In this document: in pieces, positions 1 to 11,463 of the stretch | How the letters are laid out: each line of letters begins with the position of its first letter | Position numbering within the stretch: the stretch's first letter is position 1 | From: Parapristionchus giblindavisi | Lineage: Eukaryota; Nematoda; Chromadorea; Rhabditida; Diplogasteridae | NCBI GenBank assembly: GCA_943737045.1 | Contig: CALSFV010000065.1 | Coordinates: forward strand, 372,001-436,000 | Length of the DNA: 64,000 nucleotides | Direction of reading: 5' to 3' | Program-made: the position numbers and the translations under genes | Notes under the pieces: model-generated | Database searches by the model: none | What the model saw: the letters and a program-made list of their open reading frames with translations, nothing else | Told to the model about the DNA's origin: nothing

Positions 1-2097
1 CCATAGTCTCAATATCTTGTTGAGGAAAGAATAGATTGGATAGAGCGAATACAACATCTCGACCAGTTGTTGTCATCACACATAGAGCTGTATATCAATA
101 TATATTAGTAATATGAATAATGAATGATACGATACATGAATCAACATTAGCAGCATAGACTCCTTGAGGTGTTTCTGAATAGAGTGATGATGGACATACT
201 CCTGGAGATAGACGAACATGCATCAATCGAAGACATTTAGGACGAGCTTCACTTTGAGTCTTCAAATAATCAATAATAGATAGATCAAATGGAGATCTCA
301 AGTACTAACCATATAATATGATGATACAATATCATTGAGATACATTTGTTGTTGTGGATTAGGAAGAGATTGACGAGGTTGACATGAGAAATATAGACGA
401 ACTCCTTTTGATGTTACTGCCACCTACAACATGTCTATCATATCTGATCAGTACCATTGAGAGACCGAATGTCCATATCACTGCTACCCTCTTTTTTTTC
501 TCTTGTAATTTTATCCCAAAAATGGCAAACAAATTCGTGAATCACAGGTGTTCCTGGTCATACACGAGGACGTTTCCCCTCATGACAGAGCTCAGATATG
601 GATTGGATACGATAGATGAATAGATAATAACTAACCAGATTGACTTGATATGATTCACACGATGGAATAGGAGATAAAGCTACAATATTGGAGAAGTATG
701 ATGCTTCATGTTGTCCTTGAGTCAAATTAGTCGCTTCGTGCTATAACAACATCATCAAGAATAAGAATTACTCAAGTTAACCAACCATAATCTGTCCAAT
801 CGATAAAGTCGTAACTTTTGCACATTCATCTCCTTTAATTCCGAGATCGAACAACTAAATCAATATCATAGACATATTATATTGTTAAACTTTATTCATA
901 CTTGAATACTACTTTTAGTTGTTAGAGTATAGAGGATATGTCTAGTAGAGTCAATAGCCATTTCTTCGATGCCATCTGAATATCTCATCTATATATCTGA
1001 CATAATAGACAAGACTACCTGTGACTGGCTTGATATATGATGCAATCGATCCTAATAATGAAGACGATTTGTCCACTTTCTTACATGATCGACCGAGCCA
1101 TCCCTTCTCCTATAAGAGGAAGAGCAATAAGAATAGTATTCAATAGTTCTCAAAGAAATCAATCGATAACTAGAAACCTGATAATCGAATTCGTAGAGGA
1201 TATCTTTAGCAGTGAAGAATATCCTTCCACTTTCAGTTGATATTATCGATCGAATCATTTCACCTTCCAAATCAACCTAGAATACACAAATAATTATACG
1301 ATGATATTAGATATGGATACCTACCTTGAACAAAGGATCAGGAATAAGTGAGATTCCTTCTCCATCTGATCCATTTGTCATTCCAAATAGAATAATATCA
1401 ACTACAGTACCAACAACAAGCACATGAGTGATATGAGGCTGAATGTATCGTTCATCCATCGATTAACATCACCAATTACTTACTTGGAAAACTCCAGGTT
1501 TTGGCTTCGCTAAGCACAGCTTCAGAATGGTATTGGGAACTCCATCAAACACGGCAAGATCAGCACTTCATAAATATATTTTATATAAACAGTTTCAAAC
1601 AAACAAATAATTCTGTTCAATCGCAGCTCTAACATCATCGATTTCCTACTTTCCATCAACAATAATCATAACACATACTCAGCTTCATAACTCCACAGGT
1701 ATACATCACAGTCAATAGTAACGTATGCACGTTTTACTTCAGGGAAGAGGCCCATCGTGAGATGACTGCGCATATCTCAATAAATTATGATGCAATTTAA
1801 ATGATTACGAGCTATGACTTACGATCCATTTCATGGAAAAGTTCAGGAGGGATGGGAATTCTCCTTTCCAAGAAGAATTCATCAACTCCTTTTGAGTAAA
1901 AACGATTTCCAAGTCCAGAGACGCTGGTCCTTCCTAAATTGAATATAATAGAAGATTATAGCAATATGTAACGAACCATTATCTGTGAGCTTCACTTGGA
2001 GATCGGCGGTTGACTTAATGCTTTCAATGAAGGAACAAACTGTTTGATTTGCAGTGTCAATTTTATCTGGTGCATTTTCGATGAAGCTCCTGCTCAT
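1..2097 (-). CDS. npp-8: Nucleoporin Nup155 (NPP-8-like), N-terminal part
   Basis: This is the N-terminal part of Nup155, a scaffold nucleoporin of the inner ring of the nuclear pore. Read on the minus strand from ATG at 2097 it begins MSRSFIENAPDKIDTANQTV. Short exons follow with hallmark Nup155 blocks: IPIPPELFHEMD, MGLFPEVKRAYVTIDCDVYLW, DLAVFDGVP, KPGVFQPHITHVLVV, SLIPDPLF, IRSIISTESGRIFFTAKD and LMHVRLSPGVCPSS. These follow the order of the N-terminal beta-propeller in human Nup155. The gene runs off the left edge, so the C-terminal helical part is absent. It diverges from the gene starting at 2556. The family call is firm from matching blocks; exon borders are approximate. Confidence 0.9.
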
Positions 2098-2555
2098 TGT
2101 ACGAGCCCCTACAACAGAAAATTGTTGATGCATACATGCACGGTAAAAAAAATTGGCCAGCACGGAGTGTAAACAAAACAAAGTGTGAAAAAAATATAAA
2201 GTTGTTTAAAAATCAACAAAGAAAAGTTTTTTTTTTAAATTAAATAGTTTCAACATCTGGCAATCTGCCAAATTTTAAACAGTCAAAGTTTTACCCTGAA
2301 TCGCTTGATTTTTCAGTCCATTTTACACCCAAAGGCGTTCTGTAAGTAAAAAATGTCAAACTTTGCTTGTATGTTTCGTTCCTTCAAAGCCAGCATTAAT
2401 GCTAGCATTTTTTCTAAACAAGAGTTTATTTTGTGTTTATGCATTCACTTTCTAACATTTTCTCCTCTAAAGTAGTAATTGTTGATGTGTGATTCATTTT
2501 TTCGAAACATATTCTCTCCGTAGTCAATTTGATATTTCTTTTTTTAATTTTAAAG
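2098..2555. promoter_or_regulatory. Shared upstream region of two divergent genes
   Basis: About 460 bp separate the Nup155 start from the next plus-strand start, so this stretch probably holds both promoters. It is AT-rich with T-runs. On the plus side, TTTTAATTTTAAAG lies immediately before the ATG at 2556 and resembles a splice acceptor, possibly a trans-splice site. No clear TATA box was recognised. Confidence 0.45.
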
Positions 2556-3798
2556 ATGAGTGAGGTCTCTGCGACTGGAACGGTCGGAAATGTTCAAGCA
2601 AAGTTCGCTTATATACATTCAGAGAAAGGCGGTGTTTTCTGTCCTCTCGCTGTATCGGTTGATACAAATGAATGTGTGTCTGATATGAGAAACATATATA
2701 CTATTGGTGATATAGTTCACTTCAAAGCAGTAAAACAAAGTGCTAAGAATGGCTGTGGTCTTCGAGCAACATATGTAAGGTTCACTGTCTTTTAAGAATC
2801 GACATCAGTGTGTTGCTTCAGATGCGTCTTTCCGGAAATTCGATCACTTATCAAGGACTTAACAGCGAAAGTTCCACTCGACAAAACATAGTTCGTTTAT
2901 TAAATATATTTGTCAATAAACAAATTTGTTCACTATAGGTGGCTGAGGTAACGACTGTCCACGAAACATTAGCATATGCAAATAGTGATGAATTAGGTTC
3001 GATTTTCGTTCCTGGATCAGCTTTTTCCAACGAACATGGAAATAGATTGAATGGATATCTAGAAGTACGATTTTCGTTTATTTATTTATATAAAAAACAC
3101 GTTCTATTCAGCCAGGAAATGTGATAAAGGTCGATGTTACACGACAATCTGAGAGGAGTGGATGTACATGGAGAGCAGTATCTGCTGAAATATGTCAGAT
3201 ACCAACTCATAATATAGGTTATTTCTTTTAAAAAGTATCCATACTTTATGGTGTTGGTTACCTTTTATCTTTATAACTTTATACGGTTATATTTATGGAA
3301 TTACAGGAATTGGTAGAATTACATTTCTAACGGATACTGTAGCAACAGTTACAATCTATCATGATAATTCATCTCAAACAGTTAGATGTCCTATTCTATC
3401 ATGGCAAGGAGGTTGTGCTGGTAGTGGAGAATCATTATTTGATGTTGTTTGTTTTGGTTAGTTTAATATATCTAAATTGATTATTAGATGATATATTGTG
3501 ATGGAGAATGGAAAGTAATTCAATTGTAGGGGATGAAGTAATGGTTGAATTAGAAGAATCGTCAAATGGATTATTAGTTATTAGATGGTCATTATCCGAT
3601 CTAGGATTACCTTCTCCTAATCCTCTCCCTTCATCAACCATCCCTCCATCTATTATTCAAACTTCATCTTCTTCTACTCAAACAGTTACTCCAATTGAAC
3701 AAATCTTTATTAAATGTTTACCTAATCGAGTCAAAAATGATCTTTACGATAGAATACCTTGTTTGCATAAACTGATCGATCAAATCGATTCTTTATGA
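2556..3798 (+). CDS. Unknown protein with repeated OB/cold-shock-like domains
   Basis: The start MSEVSATGTVGNVQAKFAYI lies right after an acceptor-like TTAAAG. Exons join in frame through introns near 2773-2820, 2890-2938, 3066-3111, 3217-3306 and 3457-3528, and the frame stops at 3798. The protein looks built from about three units of 70-80 residues. Unit 1 has FAYIHSEKGGVFCPL and DIVHFKAVKQSAKNGCGLRA. Unit 2 has LAYANSDELGSIFVPG and NVIKVDVTRQSERSGCTWRA. A more diverged unit has GRITFLTDTVATVTIY and DEVMVELEESSNGLLVIRW. The shared pattern of beta strands, a central basic segment and a G-C motif suggests S1/cold-shock-like OB folds, so nucleic-acid binding is an inference. The serine/proline-rich linker PSPNPLPSSTIPPS precedes a helical C-terminus. 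I cannot name an ortholog. Confidence 0.65.
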
Positions 3799-3926
3799 TT
3801 GTTTTGTATATAGTCCGTCGCTGCGGTTCATTCAATATCAACACTTTGTATTCATATCTTCTATTGTATTATAATTTGATCATATCAAGCTAATATTATT
3901 AGTTGTTAATCAATATATTGCATAGT

Positions 3927-4316
3927 ATGGTAGTATTCCGAGATGATTGTACAACAGTACAAGAACGTACGGATGGAGAAAGTGTTGTATCAGCTACAGT
4001 AGTATCCGTTGATCCTCCTATCATTCAAGATACTAGTTCAGCTATTCCACTCGATCAATTTCCAACTGAAGTAGAAGTATGTTTCATATTGTATACCCAT
4101 TGTATCTATCTGTATGTATTGATTCCAGATAGGTGATCTATGTTACTTTCTCCTTGATTGTTCGACAAGACCACATTCATGTTCTCAGGTCTCTCATCTA
4201 CCGTATACCCATAGTATCATTATCATTCTCTTTAGGTCACTCACATTCCTCCCGAATTGGGACCAGTTGCTCAATTACAACTATCACTTTATCGACAATA
4301 TGAAGCTGCTCAATGA
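3927..4316 (+). CDS. Small unknown protein, possible operon member
   Basis: Three exons give a protein of about 87 residues that begins MVVFRDDCTTVQERTDGESV and ends QLQLSLYRQYEAAQ. The ATG follows TTGCATAG, an acceptor-like sequence, and lies only about 130 bp after the previous stop. That fits a downstream operon gene or a trans-spliced start. Inner segments (ESVVSATVVSVDPP, IGDLCYFLLDCSTRPHSC) recall the beta-rich units of the upstream protein, so it may be a split-off domain of the same family. No known function was recognised. Alternatively it is a further exon of the upstream gene used through alternative splicing. Confidence 0.5.
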
Positions 4317-4489
4317 ATTGATGTTTAAAAATCTTTACCTTGTCATATTTGTAAATTATGTGCTTTTGTGAACTAATAAATGGTTTTTTTTAACTCGGGT
4401 TGGTATTGTTTTTTTATATTCTGTGGTTATCCATCCATTCAAAATAGTATTGAGACTCTTTGTCTATTAATCATAAGCTATAAATTGAG

Positions 4490-5347
4490 ATGGGAGTATC
4501 ATGGGTATTCGAAGTTGACGTACCTCCAAGTCAAGTTGAAAGAGAATTGATTGTTGCTGGAGCTGAATGTATAGGGATCTATACGGTTGATTCAACTCCA
4601 TACAAACCAAGTGAATCTGTTAGTATATTCCATCAAGTATGATTGAATGATAGGGATAGAAATGGGATGGAAGTCTATTCCACGTTGATTCATCAATACA
4701 ATCTTAGGGTATATCTCCATTCTTTCTTCTCCATCACACTCAATATCCTCAATCTGCATTCTCTATATCTCTATCCGAAAATTACAAGGTACCTTCTATA
4801 GTTTATTTTTTTATTGATTACAATATTTTTCAGAGCTCTGCTCGAGCCTCAACTGATAGAGGATTTGATCTTATTCTAACTAAACTAAGTAGTGGATTAC
4901 AAGCTGATTTGAATGGAAAGTTTGAGGTTTGTTCATAGTCGGTAATGCTTTAAAAGTTGTTTATTAGGTAAGAGGAAATGAATTATCATTGAAAGATTTC
5001 CATGTACGAGTTGGAATGGCTACTCAGAGTACAGGTGCTAAAGGTACACTATTAATTAAATATAATATAATTGATAATGATAATTAAGGTACAATTGTTG
5101 AAGTAGAATATGCTCCATCGTGTGTTGCATCTCAAGCTATGCCTATTATTAACGAATTCGTAAAACAGTGAGACTCATTGATCATAGATACAGTATCTAT
5201 CGTTAATCTCATTTCAGCTTCTTCCCTGAAATTGATAATTCTTTCAAATCAGATGTAATCGATAAGAAAGGTCCCGAACCGTACAGTGCATTGGAAACCC
5301 TTTATCAATATTCATTATTATTTCAAGAGATGAGAAAACGTGCATAA
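4490..5347 (+). CDS. mdt-20: Mediator complex subunit 20 (MED20/MDT-20)
   Basis: MED20 is a head-module subunit of the Mediator complex, which links transcription factors to RNA polymerase II. The protein begins MGVSWVFEVDVPPSQVEREL, like the conserved MGVT/S start of MED20. It continues with a beta-rich core (SGISPFFLLHHTQYPQSAF), then FDLILTKLSSGLQADLNGKF, LSLKDFHVRVGMATQSTGAK, GTIVEVEYAPSCVASQAMPI and the C-terminal helix ALETLYQYSLLFQEMRKRA. These match the human blocks FDVLMVKLKG, DFLVKVGTVTMG, ISVEVEYGPCVVAS and MELFNKIRK. Introns are about 40-60 bp except the first, about 85 bp. The start lies 173 bp behind the preceding stop, so it may belong to a small plus-strand operon. Confidence 0.9.
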
Positions 5348-5761
5348 TTGTTATTATTTCGGTTGATCTTTGATCTTTATGACGGGTGATTGTTTCTGTT
5401 TGTGATTGTTCATTCAAAGTTTTCTCATTGTATAGATCTCATTTCTATCATTCTTCAATCTTCTTTTCTTTATTTTTTACTTATCGAGAGTATCGAAAAA
5501 TGAGTATGGAAGTAGTTAAGTTGACCTCGAATTGTATCGTGCATGAGTGAATACTCTATGATAGATAGATACTCCCTCCATCTCTATCTCTATTATGTAT
5601 TCTTTTTGTTATACATTGTACATTCTCAACCTTTTAATAAATCCAGATTTTTAAGCCATTAATTGAAATAGTATTATGAGGTTGATGTTTCCATCTACAT
5701 TATTTTTGATGTATCGATTGATTATTCAATTACTATAGTGTGTGTATCATATATATTAAAG

Positions 5762-8700
5762 ATGTCGTCCTCTCAAGAGGGACAGACATGGAGAGTTATA
5801 GTAGAACATATAGATGATATACGATCACGAATCAATGCTAGTTGTGTACATATTGAATCATGGCAGGTATTCATATATCATACTGTAGTATTGATTGATT
5901 GATTGATTAAGGTAGCTTCATATACTCTATCATTTGTATTCCTTGTTCTATATATCATTGAATTAGCCTCATCAGATCGAGCAGTAGGAGATAGAATTCG
6001 ATCACGTATATTCCATCTATTACGAACACTTCCATGGGTATTCATTCATTCATTCACATTTATTACCATACCAATATGTTTCCATTTATGGATACCACAC
6101 ATTTTGACAGCCATTTTTTTCTGAAATCACATTTCAATTTTAAAATAGAAAAGTTATGGACTTTGCGATATTGTTATCGGAAAAAAAAGTGCCCATTGAT
6201 TCATTCATCTAGAATATTCTATTGATTATTTGTTATAGGTTCAACGTCGTCTTAATGAGGATCTTGCGCGTGCAAAGAAGGAAATTGAAGAAGAAGTTCA
6301 TCAATATGATCAAGTATACTGTAGTTTAAGTATTGATTGATTGAATGATAATCGTTGTAGACTCGTGAATTCTATAAGTTCATACCTGAACGTGGATTAA
6401 GTAGAGAAGAGATCAAAACAGAAGCAATTCATTATCATGAGTTAGGTAATAAAAGAAGAAGAATTGTTACTAATGAACAAGGAGATGAAGAGAAAAGAAA
6501 AATTAAATTAGTATCAGAGGTATGTCTACCGTACTTGCACTACTCTATCTACCGTATCTGTATCACTCTCTACCGTACTTGCACTACTCTATCTACCGTA
6601 TCTGTATCACTCTCTACCGTACCTGCACTACTCTATCTACCGTATCTGTATCACCCTCTACCGTACCTGCACTACTCTATCTACCGTAGCTGTATCACTC
6701 TCTACCGTACTTGCACTACTCTATCTACCGTATCTGTATCACTCTCTACCATACTTGCACTACTCTATCTACCGTATCTGTATCACTCTCTACCGTACCT
6801 TCACTACTCTATCTACCGTAGCTGTATCACTCTCTACCGTACTTGCACTACTCTATCTACCGTATCTGTATCACTCTCTTCCGTACTTGCACTACTCTAT
6901 CTACCGTATCTGTATCACTCTCTACCGTACCTGCACTACTCTATCTACCTTATCTGTATCACTCTCTACCGTACCTGTTTCACTTTATCTACCGTATCCT
7001 TCAGGTCGCTTCTCTCTTTGGTAATACAAATCCTCGTGATTCAAATACATTCCCTGGTTCACGTAAAATGGAATCAGAATTAGTTCGTATGTCTCTATCA
7101 CTATTCCATGGTGGATCTGATGGATTAGGAATCGTCGTCCCGAGTACAGCTGAGGTACTGTATCTTCACCATTCACTCCTCTACCGTATGCACACCATTC
7201 ATTCATCTACCGTAAACTTCATTCATCTACCGTATTCATTGTAGGCTACAGTAATGGCTCTATCAGCAGCTCGGAATGCTTCTATTCGTCAAGGAATAAC
7301 AAATCCTTGTGTAGTTGCATCATCTTCTGCTTCTCCATCTCTCTTCCATGCAGCTAAACTATTACGTAATTCATTTGTCCAATCAATCAATCAATATATT
7401 CATCATCTTATCATTGTATAGGTATGAGAGTTACTGTAGTTCAAAGTAAGAAGGATGGAAGTGTAGAGGCAGGAAGTATTAAGAGAGCTATTTCCAGTGA
7501 TACGGCTATTGTATGTTTTATTACTAATTTAATTATATTTAAATTACTCTTACTTATTGAGATCTTTGTTTCCGCTCCAAACTATTCAACAGGAACAATG
7601 GATCCAATCGATACTATCGCTAAAGTATAGTATCCTTTTATTGATTACCGTAATCTCAATTGAATTCAGATAGCTCAACGATATCATATCTATCTTCATG
7701 TTGATTGTTCATTAGGTGGATTCATTCTTCCATTCCTTGAACTATGTGATTATCATATTCCCTCATTTGATTTTCGTCTTCCTGGAGTTTCATCTATATC
7801 TATCGATTTTTCACGGTTAGTATTTTGATCTTCTTTCTTAATAGACCAAGATTGATATTGTTAAGATATTCTCATTGTCCATCATCTATTGCTCTTACTC
7901 TATTCCGTGATCAACAAATGATGAAAGGATCTGTATGTTACTATACCTATTTTTTAAATTATTTATTTATTTATTTGTTTGCATCCATCGGTTAAAAGAT
8001 ATTTATGTATATAATTGTAGATCTTTAGCCTACCAGAATGGCCAGGAGGTATCTATTCATCTCCATCTTTATCTGATTCATTAGATGGTTCTGCTGTTGC
8101 TGCTGCATGGTCTACACTACTTGCTACCGTAATCTATTACCTTTGATCATTATATTGATTGATTGATTGATGTAGGGTAAAGAAGGATTCGTTGAATCAA
8201 CTCAGAAGTTGGTAGAGGCAACCAAGAAATTGGCCCTTCTTTTATCAGAGATGGATGGGATTACGGTATTACTATGGATACTGTAGTTTGTTATCTAATC
8301 GATTAACATTCAGATAATTGGATCAGCAGATACGATTATAGTTGCATTCGAAACAAATCGACCTCATGATATCTATCACATAATTGAAGTTATGAGAATG
8401 AAAGTATGAATGAATTTATATAAATATTGATTGAATAAATGAATTGAAGGGATGGCCTCTTGAACCTCTTCTTTCTCCTCCTGCTGCTAGAATCATGATG
8501 AATATTGATTTAGCTGAAGATGATATTATTGATTCCCTCATTGAAGATCTGGATACTGTAAGTTCGGTCTATCTAGACCTAATCAATAGAATGTTTCATG
8601 ATTGAAGTCTCTCGTTCAACTTCATAATAATCCTCATCTGGGAGAAAGTAGTTCAATTCGTGCATTCCATCATCTTGTAGCTACGGTATGTTGTATTCAA

Positions 8701-8970
8701 TCAATCGATAATTATTGAATCAATCAATACAGGCTCCTGATCGTTGGTTGGTTCGTGAATTAGCATCAGAGAGAGCATTAGCTCACTACAGTATGCCTCC
8801 CGTTACTGATAATAGAAGAACTTTACGAACTCTTTCTGTTAGTTATTGATTATTTAAAAAAGATAATGAATCAATCAATATTTGAGGTGGAAGGACGTAA
8901 GATGAGTATGATAACAGCTCATACTGAATTGGTTGAGAGAAGAAAGAATTTGATAGATAATGATAAATGA
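5762..8970 (+). CDS. Sphingosine-1-phosphate lyase-like protein, catalytic Lys absent
   Basis: This is a member of the PLP-dependent S1P lyase family, ER enzymes that split sphingosine-1-phosphate. An N-terminal membrane segment is visible (VASYTLSFVFLVLYIIELAS). Then come PERGLSREEI, GNTNPRDSNTFPGSRKMES, VPSTAEATVMALSAAR, APNYSTGTMDPIDTIA, HVDCSLGGFILPFL, SIDFSRYSHCPSSIALTLF, LPEWPGGIYSSPSL and IMMNIDLAEDD, in family order and across the usual length. The active enzyme has a D-T-H-K-Y-G motif whose lysine binds PLP. Here it reads D-F-S-R-Y-S across an intron (cg|a), giving Arg. An alternative acceptor a few bases upstream also gives no lysine at that point. So this is probably a pseudoenzyme or an enzyme with changed chemistry. 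About 15 exons are joined by short introns; one intron holds a 44-bp minisatellite. The start was chosen at MSSSQEGQTW. Confidence 0.85.
6527..6990. repeat. 44-bp minisatellite in a lyase intron
   Basis: About ten tandem copies of a 44-bp unit lie here. Each unit contains CTACCGTA twice, plus TGCACTACTCTAT and TGTATCACTCT. Copies differ by single changes (cttgc/cctgc, gtatc/gtagc). The array fills the intron between the exons ending VSE and starting with VASLFGNTN. Because 44 is not a multiple of three, the array stays open while cycling through frames; this is not evidence of coding. Confidence 0.92.
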
Positions 8971-9286
8971 TCGAATGATATTGTAGATAATAGATATTGA
9001 TTTACTTGCTTTACTTTAATATGATTTGTGTGTACTTTGGCATTTTTGAAGATTACCATTTTGACTAAAGATCTGATTGAAAGAAATGTGTGTATACATG
9101 TATTATGATGTAAGATTGTAGTGTATTGAATAAAGATTGAATGATCATCTTCATTATATACATATAGTATGATGATGGTAATGTTAATCTCCGATAGAAT
9201 GAATACCTGTCTATATCCTCTTCATCTCTATCTATCTCAATGGCACTGGATGGATTACTCATTCATTGACAGTATCAATCAATGGA

Positions 9287-9913
9287 ATGTCATCATTCCT
9301 CACAGTCTCATCATCAATTCCATTCACAGCACTTATCATATCACTCATTCTATCACTTCTAATCCTATGTATATGTGGTGCACTCCTATTCACAAGAGGG
9401 TAAGTATCTATCTATTCTATTCTCTATCTCCTATCTCGACCTAATTCTACTCTTCTTCTTTTGTACTACTCATCTAGTCTTTTCATTTAAGTGATCCTTG
9501 GGAATCAGAAATGGGAGTGGAGACAGGAGCTGCTATTGATCCTCAATCGATAAATGGTAGTACAGTAAATATGGTAAGTATCTAATCTTACTGTATTTGT
9601 TAGCGTATCGAATGGTTATAGGAAGATGGTTCACGTCATACTTCTCTATCAAGTATTCCATCATTAGATGAGAAGACTTTAGCTGATCTAGTAAATGATC
9701 CTTCAGGTGGTCTTGTTCTCGATAGGTACTGTATCTTCAACTATCATAAACTAACTTATTTCACTCTTAAGAATGGATCGTGCGACAGCAGAAGCACTAG
9801 CAGTGCAACGTGTTCTTGAAGAGGAATCAATATCATCATCCATTAATTCTAATCTATCTCTTCCTCAACCAACACAAGTTAGAGTTATAGCTTCTCGTAG
9901 AGATTTCTTATAA
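9287..9913 (+). CDS. Small single-pass membrane protein, unknown
   Basis: The model begins MSSFLTVSSSIPFTALIISL, so a strong hydrophobic segment (about residues 11-33, ending CICGALLF) lies next to the N-terminus. A hydrophilic tail follows: DPWESEMGVETGAAIDPQSI, HTSLSSIPSLDEKTLADLV, DRATAEALAVQRVLEEESI and a basic end VRVIASRRDFL. Splices at 9400-9489 (acceptor TTTAAG), 9573-9621 and 9726-9771 keep the frame. The topology suggests a short outside N-terminus and a cytoplasmic tail of about 115 residues. An upstream 5' exon cannot be excluded, because the frame is open back to a stop near 9206. The protein was not recognised. Confidence 0.6.
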
Positions 9914-10315
9914 TCCACTCACCCTATTAATATAGTCTTTCCACATTCATGTAATATAAGTCCGTTTTATTCTATTTTTTGTTTTAGTTCATTTATAGTT
10001 CATACATAGTTCAATTCAAACCGATAACATTTCTTGTCTAACAATTTATCCCCAACCGGTTAATTCTACTTTCCCTGGTGCATAATCCCTATATAATTAC
10101 CATATCATCATTGAATTTCCAGTCACTCATTGTTTTTGTATCGAAAAACGCCTTCTTTTGTATATATTCTACGTTTTATTCTCTCATAACCTGATGTAAT
10201 TCTGTAATTCTTTGACAAACAAGTGAAATAGTAAAGGAATATAAGTATGATGAGGAGTATCATTATCATCTCAATGGTGTATATACAAGGGAAGAGGAGT
10301 GGATCAATAATCATG
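9914..10315. other. Intergenic region between convergent genes
   Basis: These 400 bp lie between the ends of two convergent genes and should hold both 3' untranslated regions. The stretch is AT-rich, and no gene or repeat array was found in it. Confidence 0.5.
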
Positions 10316-10834
10316 TCATGATTTAACTTGAACCATGACAACGGGGACATCAGGATGCAGTCGTGGTATACGATATCGTTCTATTTTCTAGAACACAATC
10401 GATATATTATACTAATTGTTTAGAGCAATACGAAATTGAGTAGACTAATCACCTGAGGTTTGAGATTACTTGTCGTCCTTCTAAGAGTACGATGAGGTCC
10501 TTCTTTCTCTTCCAAATAAAATTCATTTGCTACATCTCCATCCTCGTCTACGAATTGATTACTGTAATGTGCACTTCATCGATCAACAGTACAGCCATGA
10601 GTTCATACAATTACTTTTTACATCTAGAGAACTATACGACAATGAATATACAAACCTTTTAGATTGATGAATGAGGAAAGCATCGGGTATTCTAGTTGAT
10701 AGTAGATCATGTATGCCTAGTGATGATATTGCATCTCTAGCTTTTGTTCGACTAACATGACTTCCACTACTACTATCATCATATGGCTTGTGATTATCGT
10801 CTCTACGACGAATATAACTTCCGATCTGACCCAT
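10316..10834 (-). CDS. tusc2: TUSC2 (FUS1) homolog
   Basis: Three exons (10834-10656, 10561-10453, 10387-10316) give 119 residues. The C-terminal half matches the tumour suppressor candidate 2 family: FVDEDGDVANEFYLEEK, LRRTTSNLKPQ and HPDVPVVMVQV correspond to human FYDEDGDLAHEFYEE, LRRVHKNLIPQ and HVDFPVIICEV. The start MGQIGS carries a Gly at position 2, as needed for N-myristoylation, which is known for this family. Family members are small mitochondrial or membrane-associated proteins linked to calcium handling. The middle (DDSSSGSHVSRTKARDAISS) is lineage-specific. Splice phases join cleanly and length is close to the usual 110 residues. Confidence 0.88.
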
Positions 10835-11463
10835 CGTTCATTACTCTGTAACTATCTACTCAATATAAATCGTTTAAACATTTATGATGAAACGAAAGAT
10901 CAATTGTACAATTGGAAGATAATTGTTAAAGTACTAACGATAAAATGAGAACAAGAAATAGTAATAAACCCGTAGAATAGGAAAACTCGTCTCTGTTGAG
11001 AAATAATCTATTGCACCGAGGAAGAGAGCGCACGAGAATGGAGAGAACAGAGAAAGGAGTGAGGGAACGCAACGCGTGTTTGTACGTCGCGTGTCGAAGA
11101 TTACGGTAGTCCAGGTGGAGCATAAAGATAAAGTATAAATGAAAGACTAGGATAAGAAATTATGGCAGTAGATTTGAGAGATGGCAAGAGTTAATGAGAT
11201 TTCATTAGAATGACATTTGCCTGAGAATATTGAATATTCTATAGAGATTATGAAATTATTAAAAGATTAAGAGAAACAATCAAACGATATTACCCGTTAG
11301 GGGAAGAAGAAAGAAATGGAATATGCGAAAATGAAAGACACAATTTAAGTAATGATAGGGGGTTACTGTAGCCTACAGTAAAAGAACATCGGGAATACTG
11401 TAACCTACTGTAATAGATGATGGGTGTACGGTGATATAAAGTGAATACTATAATATATAATAA
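10835..11463. promoter_or_regulatory. Upstream region of TUSC2
   Basis: About 630 bp lie between the TUSC2 start and the innexin stop. The part next to TUSC2 likely holds its promoter. Near 11360-11430 there are several TACTGTAG/CTACAGTA-type motifs, also found in many introns of the window. No gene was seen. Confidence 0.4.

Noticed and set aside
6535..7244. Repeat protein of 182 residues with a Leu/Ser/Tyr repeat
   Set aside because: It lies inside a lyase intron and exists in several frames because of the 44-bp minisatellite.
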